Shown: piece by piece, positions 56,968 to 60,488 of the stretch
Position numbering within the stretch: the stretch's first letter is position 1
Layout of the letters: each line of letters begins with the position of its first letter
Notes under the pieces: model-generated
The model's database searches: none
What the model saw: only the letters and a program-made list of their open reading frames with translations
What the model was told of the DNA's origin: nothing
Made by a program: the position numbers and the translations under genes
Assembly (NCBI RefSeq): GCF_900128495.1
Contig: NZ_LT635801.1
Coordinates: 1,906,735 to 1,967,222, forward strand
Source: Bacteroides ilei
GTDB lineage: Bacteria > Bacteroidota > Bacteroidia > Bacteroidales > Bacteroidaceae
Length of the DNA: 60,488 bases
Reading direction: 5' to 3'

Positions 56968-57428
56968 CTGCGATCTTCCGTTTGGTCAAGGTTATACTTC
57001 GGTATTTCTATCCATACGCCGTATTCGCGTTCCACGTCGTATCCCGGGTCTGTGCAGGTACCGCCGGCCGTCATGTGGCGCACGCTTTTCACCTTCATTC
57101 CGGGAAATACGTTGCTGAAGAGCGTCACCAGGTCGAATATGGCGATGCGCTGCAGGGTGGTGCGCGTGTCGGCCGTATTGCCGTCCTTGTCTGCGCCGCC
57201 CTCGTAGCAGATGCCCACACTGTTCAGGTCGAACCAGGGGCAATGCCTTCCCGGGTCGTTCCGGGGTACGGGCCTTTCTACCGTACCGTTCCGTCGCACA
57301 TAGTAGTGGGGGCTGACCGGAAGTCGGTCACTGCTGCACGCCGCACCCGGCGGGGTGTGTGAGGCGTGGATGATAAGATAAAGCATTCTGCGTTCCCGCT
57401 TGCCGGGAATGGTGTGATTTTTTTTCAT
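56964..57428 (-). CDS. N-acetylmuramoyl-L-alanine amidase
   Basis: A 154-residue amidase of the amidase_2 type, which cuts between the glycan and the peptide of peptidoglycan. Visible landmarks: LIIHASHTPPG (the first zinc His), SPHYYVRRNGTVERPVP, the NSVGICYEGG segment, and HMTAGGTCTDPG with the later ligands. The ATG at 57428 gives MKKNHTIPGKRERRMLYLIIHAS; an ATG at 57386 would start right at the domain. No signal peptide is seen, as in many phage and cassette amidases. The gene stops inside the start of the small membrane peptide gene. Confidence 0.88.
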   Translation of the reverse strand: MKKNHTIPGKRERRMLYLIIHASHTPPGAACSSDRLPVSPHYYVRRNGTVERPVPRNDPGRHCPWFDLNSVGICYEGGADKDGNTADTRTTLQRIAIFDLVTLFSNVFPGMKVKSVRHMTAGGTCTDPGYDVEREYGVWIEIPKYNLDQTEDRR

Positions 57429-57555
57429 AGTCAGTACATCTTTTTTCCGGTATCGACCGATACCGTTCTGTTCCTGTCGCAAAGATACCTTATCCCGTTT
57501 CCGCGCCGTTTCCGTTTGCTCGTATATGAAGTGCCTTGTAGGTATATTCCCTCCG

Positions 57556-57783
57556 TCAGTCGGGATAACCCAGGTATTCTACGATGAGTCTCACTTCGGA
57601 GGCCGTGTAGAACTGGCCCCTCTTGTACTGTCCTCTCTTTTCGAGCTCTTCCACCAGCGGCTTGCAGCGGTTTATCCAGCGGCTCAGGCACTGCAGCGCC
57701 GAGGCCTTGCAGATTTCGGGTCTGTAAAGTTGCGCCAGTTCCGACTTCCGGTAGGCGCGGATCTTGAATCTTTCTTCTTCCAT
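57556..57783 (-). CDS. DUF4248 domain protein
   Basis: A 75-residue protein of the DUF4248 family, recognised by FKIRAYRKSELAQLYRPEI, the LxRWINRC region and the end FYTASEVRLIVEYLGYPD. The helical pattern suggests a small DNA-binding fold, which is inference. It lies between the amidase and, in the opposite direction, the VirE-N/DUF3987 gene, the standard order of this Bacteroidales cassette. Confidence 0.85.
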   Translation of the reverse strand: MEEERFKIRAYRKSELAQLYRPEICKASALQCLSRWINRCKPLVEELEKRGQYKRGQFYTASEVRLIVEYLGYPD

Positions 57784-58053
57784 AAAAAATAAAATATATA
57801 TAATGTGCTATACGTTTTTTGAAGTGCTGTAATATACTAAAAAATATATAATATTCCAAATATCCGGACGACTTTTCTTCTTATTTACGATAATTTATAT
57901 CAATGATAATTATAATATTATGAATTTACTTTCAGATGTAAAATAATTGGAAGAAAATTATAATATTTTGAATATTTTGTATAAATTTACTTACGAAAAT
58001 TACATTCAAAGTATTTCTCCTTGTTATTTTTTTGTAACAATAATCTGATACTG
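57784..58053. other. AT-rich island between divergent cassette genes
   Basis: By hand count 46 of the 240 bases at 57781-58020 are G or C (19%), far below the genes on both sides. It contains an 18-base direct repeat (about AATTATAATATTATGAAT at 57908-57925 and, with one change, at 57956-57973), 48 bases apart. No clean TAnnTTTG element is seen. It must hold the promoters of both divergent genes and could also be an easily melted region. Confidence 0.6.
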
Positions 58054-60342
58054 ATGAAAAATATTAAAATTACACTGTTTAGAAATGTGTGGGATAAGAG
58101 TCCTATGGTGATAAGCCTGCACGAGTATTTGACAAGGCATGTAGGCCGTGACGTGAACGGCGTGATACAGCGCCGGTACAGGCAGCTTCTGGAAGAAGGG
58201 AAGAAGCGGGAGGCCCAAGACTTGAAGAAGTCGCAGGAGTGTGCGGTGTTCGGTGGCGTATGCGAAGGCGGGCGCGGCGAGCAGTATCTCACGGAAGTGT
58301 CGGGCGTGGCGGGATTCGACCTCGACCATGTAGGTCCCCGGCTGGCCGAGCTGAAGGAAAAGCTGCACCTGCCTTTCGTGTATGCGGTTTACACCACCTT
58401 TTCGGGCGAAGGACTCCGGGTGGTGGTGGATATGGGTACGCGCGACGTGCGTCTCATCCGCGGGCGTTACCTGCAGGTGGCTTCCTTCATCAGCCGGCTC
58501 TGCGCCCATCCGTGCGACATGCAGTGCAAGGACATCGCCCGTGCGTCGTTCACGGCCTTCGATCCCGACATCTGGATCAACCCCGGAGCGGTGGAACCGT
58601 TTCCGCTGTCTCCCGATTACCTCCGTGAAGAGGCGGCGCAGGAGGCGCCGGCATCCGGTGGGCCGTCTGCTTTACCGGTAGGAGCTCCGGGTCGGGAGGC
58701 GGCGGGGGTATCTGTTCCGGCAGGCGTACCTGTTTCCGGGGCTGCCGGTAATTCCGTTCCTGGATCTGCCGGTAATTCCGTTCCTGAAGCCGCCGGTGCC
58801 CCGTATCGTGCGGGAGGAGTGCTGGCGGGCATTCTCCATGACTTCATGAAGAACAACTGGGGAGGTGAGGGTAACCGCAACTACTTTTTCCTGCATCTGG
58901 GCCGTCACGCCGGTTTCCGCCACCTGTCGTTGTCCGAGCTGGACGAGCTGATCCGGCTGACGGTAGACGAGATGCGTGACACCGAGTACGGGGCCGAGCA
59001 GATCGGCGGCCGGATGAGGTGGGGTTACGACCATGCCCTGAAGACAATGGCCGAACATCCGGAGGGGAAAACCTTCAAAACTATCAAAACTATCAGTAAA
59101 ACCTTTTCTGATAGTCTGGAAAAAGAATATCTGTCTGAAAAAGAAGGCGGTAAGGACTCTTCCGGACTTGAAAACCTGTCACTGATACCCGATGAGGTCT
59201 ACCAGGGTCTGCCCGCCATCCTGGCGGAAGGCATTACCGCCGCCCGTTCGGAATGGGAGCGCGACATGCTCTTCCTCTCCATGCTGGCCAACCTGAGCGG
59301 CTGCCTGCCCTATGTAGAGATAAACTATGCCGACAAGTTCTGTTCGCCCCACCTGTATTTCTTCGCCATCGCCAAGGCGGGCAGCGGAAAGGGCGTACTC
59401 TCGCTGGCGGCCCATCTGCCCCGCCTGATTCAGCTTGATTTCGACAAGGAGAATGAGCGGAGGCAGAACGCCTACAGGACGGAGCTGCTGCGTTGGGACG
59501 AGCACCGGAAAAAGAAGAAGGAAGTGGGAGGGGATGAGACCGAGCCGCAGGAGCCCATACGCAAGTGCATCCTGCAGCCCGCCGGCACGTCGCACAGCCG
59601 CCTGGTGCGGAGCATCGCCGAGAATCCGCTGGGCGTGATCATCAACGCCACCGAGCTGGACATGCTCACCTATTCCATGAACCAGGACTGCGGGCATTTT
59701 GACGACATACTCCGTGCGGCTTTCCACCACGAGGAAGTGTCTATCGACTACAAGGTAGACAAGCGCAAGATTGTAGCCTACGAGTCGCGTGTGGCGGGCT
59801 CCATGGGCGGTACCTACGGGCAGTTCGTCCGTTTTGTAGGCAATGAAGAGAACGGAATGTTCAGCCGCGGCATGTACTACACGGTGGTACAGAAGCCCCG
59901 ATGGATATCGGCCAAGCCCCGTAAAGGGCGGTCCGAGTCGACCGCCCTGTTCCGCAAGCTGAGCCAGGACGTGCGCCGGATGTACTATTTCCTGCTGGAG
60001 TCGCCCACCAACGTCCTGCTTACCGACGAGCAGTGGAAGCGTCACGACGAGACGTTTTCGCGCATGCTTTCCGAGGTGTCGCTCGAAGAGGGTACCGATA
60101 AGGAAAGCATGGTATACCGTCTGGGTCTGATAGCGTGCAGGCTGATGTCCATCTTCACGGCCATGCGCAAGTACGAGTCGGGATGGACCATGAAGGACTT
60201 GTACTGTTCGGACGAGGATTTCGTGCGTGCCATGGCCATAGCCGAAGTGCTGCTGGAGCACGGCATGTCATTGTCTACAATTTTTCCCGAGCAGAGCACC
60301 AAGCCCCGGCTGACGATAGCGCTGAATCGGTACCATGCGTAG
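58054..60342 (+). CDS. VirE-N and DUF3987 domain protein (BT4734-like), primase/helicase-like
   Basis: This 762-residue cytoplasmic protein has three parts. An N-terminal BT4734-like/VirE-N domain (about 1-210; FDLDHVG and VYTTFSGEGLRVVV resemble archaeo-eukaryotic primase-type motifs) comes first. A low-complexity linker rich in Ala, Gly, Pro and Val follows (about 200-260). Then come a primase-helicase-type region and DUF3987 (about 380-680) with a P-loop-like AKAGSGKGVLS. The ATG at 58054 is chosen because MKNIKITLFRNVWD begins the conserved domain. Its last codons form the first of four tandem repeats. Related genes stand next to capsule loci and mobile elements in Bacteroides, with unknown role. 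Confidence 0.85.
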   Translation: MKNIKITLFRNVWDKSPMVISLHEYLTRHVGRDVNGVIQRRYRQLLEEGKKREAQDLKKSQECAVFGGVCEGGRGEQYLTEVSGVAGFDLDHVGPRLAELKEKLHLPFVYAVYTTFSGEGLRVVVDMGTRDVRLIRGRYLQVASFISRLCAHPCDMQCKDIARASFTAFDPDIWINPGAVEPFPLSPDYLREEAAQEAPASGGPSALPVGAPGREAAGVSVPAGVPVSGAAGNSVPGSAGNSVPEAAGAPYRAGGVLAGILHDFMKNNWGGEGNRNYFFLHLGRHAGFRHLSLSELDELIRLTVDEMRDTEYGAEQIGGRMRWGYDHALKTMAEHPEGKTFKTIKTISKTFSDSLEKEYLSEKEGGKDSSGLENLSLIPDEVYQGLPAILAEGITAARSEWERDMLFLSMLANLSGCLPYVEINYADKFCSPHLYFFAIAKAGSGKGVLSLAAHLPRLIQLDFDKENERRQNAYRTELLRWDEHRKKKKEVGGDETEPQEPIRKCILQPAGTSHSRLVRSIAENPLGVIINATELDMLTYSMNQDCGHFDDILRAAFHHEEVSIDYKVDKRKIVAYESRVAGSMGGTYGQFVRFVGNEENGMFSRGMYYTVVQKPRWISAKPRKGRSESTALFRKLSQDVRRMYYFLLESPTNVLLTDEQWKRHDETFSRMLSEVSLEEGTDKESMVYRLGLIACRLMSIFTAMRKYESGWTMKDLYCSDEDFVRAMAIAEVLLEHGMSLSTIFPEQSTKPRLTIALNRYHA
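58741..58788 (+). repeat. 24-base in-frame tandem repeat in the linker
   Basis: Two 24-base units, nearly identical (differing in the first and last codons), encode AAGNSVPG and SAGNSVPE. Degenerate versions flank them (AAGVSVPAG, VSGAAG). The linker could gain or lose eight residues at a time without a frameshift. Confidence 0.75.
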
Positions 60343-60406
60343 CACTGTAATCGGTACCATCGTATCGCTCGAATCGGTACCGTCATGACGCTGCAAACGG
60401 TACCAT
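60325..60406. repeat. Four iteron-like repeats, 23-24 bases apart
   Basis: AATCGGTACCAT (60325, 60349), AATCGGTACCGT (60372) and AAACGGTACCAT (60395) recur with spacings of 24, 23 and 23 bases. Each contains the palindrome GGTACC. The spacer parts are only loosely alike (GCGTAGC, CGTATCGCT, CATGACGCT). The first copy encodes the last residues (NRYH) of the DUF3987 protein. Two helical turns per unit would place bound proteins on one face of the DNA. Confidence 0.7.
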
Positions 60407-60429
60407 ATTCAGTCCTGTAAAAGTTATTG

Positions 60430-60437
60430 CAAATGTA
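60430..60437 (-). promoter_or_regulatory. Possible leftward -7 element at the right edge
   Basis: The minus strand reads TACATTTG, matching TAnnTTTG. It would drive transcription leftward through the repeats, antisense to the DUF3987 gene. No -33 match is seen, and the rest of the right edge (60438-60488) shows nothing else I can support. Confidence 0.3.
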
Positions 60438-60488
60438 TATTATTTTTTCTTTCTCTGCCTCATGGATTCTCCTTTTAACTCAATTTTG

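Noticed and set aside
59179..60261. A 360-codon minus-strand frame inside the DUF3987 gene
   Set aside because: It is antisense to conserved DUF3987 sequence in a GC-rich gene with few stops in any frame.
60325..60406. The right-edge repeats as a CRISPR array
   Set aside because: The conserved part is only about 12 bases, the spacing 23-24 bases is too short, the spacers resemble each other, and no cas gene is near.

Overview
The window looks like a chromosome segment of a Bacteroidales bacterium, most likely Bacteroides or Phocaeicola. Three things point there. Many genes are preceded by the Bacteroidetes sigma-factor -7 signature TAnnTTTG, usually without a Shine-Dalgarno sequence. Lineage-typical families are present: the GGGtGRT protein, NigD-like lipoprotein, DUF4248, and a VirE-N/DUF3987 protein. 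A purF-carA-carB operon is also typical. No phylogenetic comparison could be run, so the genus is inference.

Layout. 1-2250: 3' part of an IS66-family element, then about 690 bp without a gene. 2251-9701: GGGtGRT protein with its Fe-S scaffold partner (minus), then a DUF4375 protein, NigD-like lipoprotein, YIP1 membrane protein, smpB and a B12-dependent methionine synthase without a reactivation domain (plus). 9809-12277: a MurU-like nucleotidyltransferase, a sugar kinase fused to a RapZ C-terminal domain, and two identical tRNA-Glu genes (minus). 12453-20470: AGCS amino-acid/cation symporter, Ktr/Trk K+ uptake pair, mltG and clpB. 20675-23354: an uncharacterised protein, a LysR regulator and a YeiH-type transporter. 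23355-24037: a non-coding stretch with several hairpins. 24038-29222: M23 peptidase, C69 dipeptidase and phosphohexomutase.

29339-38303 (all minus): the phosphate operon pstS-pstC-pstA-pstB-phoU behind nudC, then tex, then a CbpA/CbpM chaperone pair. 38482-49967: a 5'-nucleotidase-type phosphoesterase, a complete RND efflux operon, a YgbA-like protein, a ThrE-type exporter, an acetyl-CoA hydrolase/CoA-transferase and tRNA-Thr(CGT). 50076-56796: a structured leader followed by purF-like, carA and carB, which tie glutamine amide transfer to nucleotide precursors. 56839-60488: an accessory cassette with a 42-residue membrane peptide overlapping an amidase gene, DUF4248, an island of about 19% G+C, a VirE-N/DUF3987 protein, and four iteron-like repeats that start inside that gene's last codons.

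The most unusual observations are: a PstS-like domain inserted in PstC; the kinase-RapZ-C fusion next to a MurU-like enzyme; the PurF-like protein with an altered oxyanion-hole motif; the right-end cassette with AT-rich island and repeats; and the structured non-coding element near 23.5 kb. Function in each of these is inferred from sequence alone.
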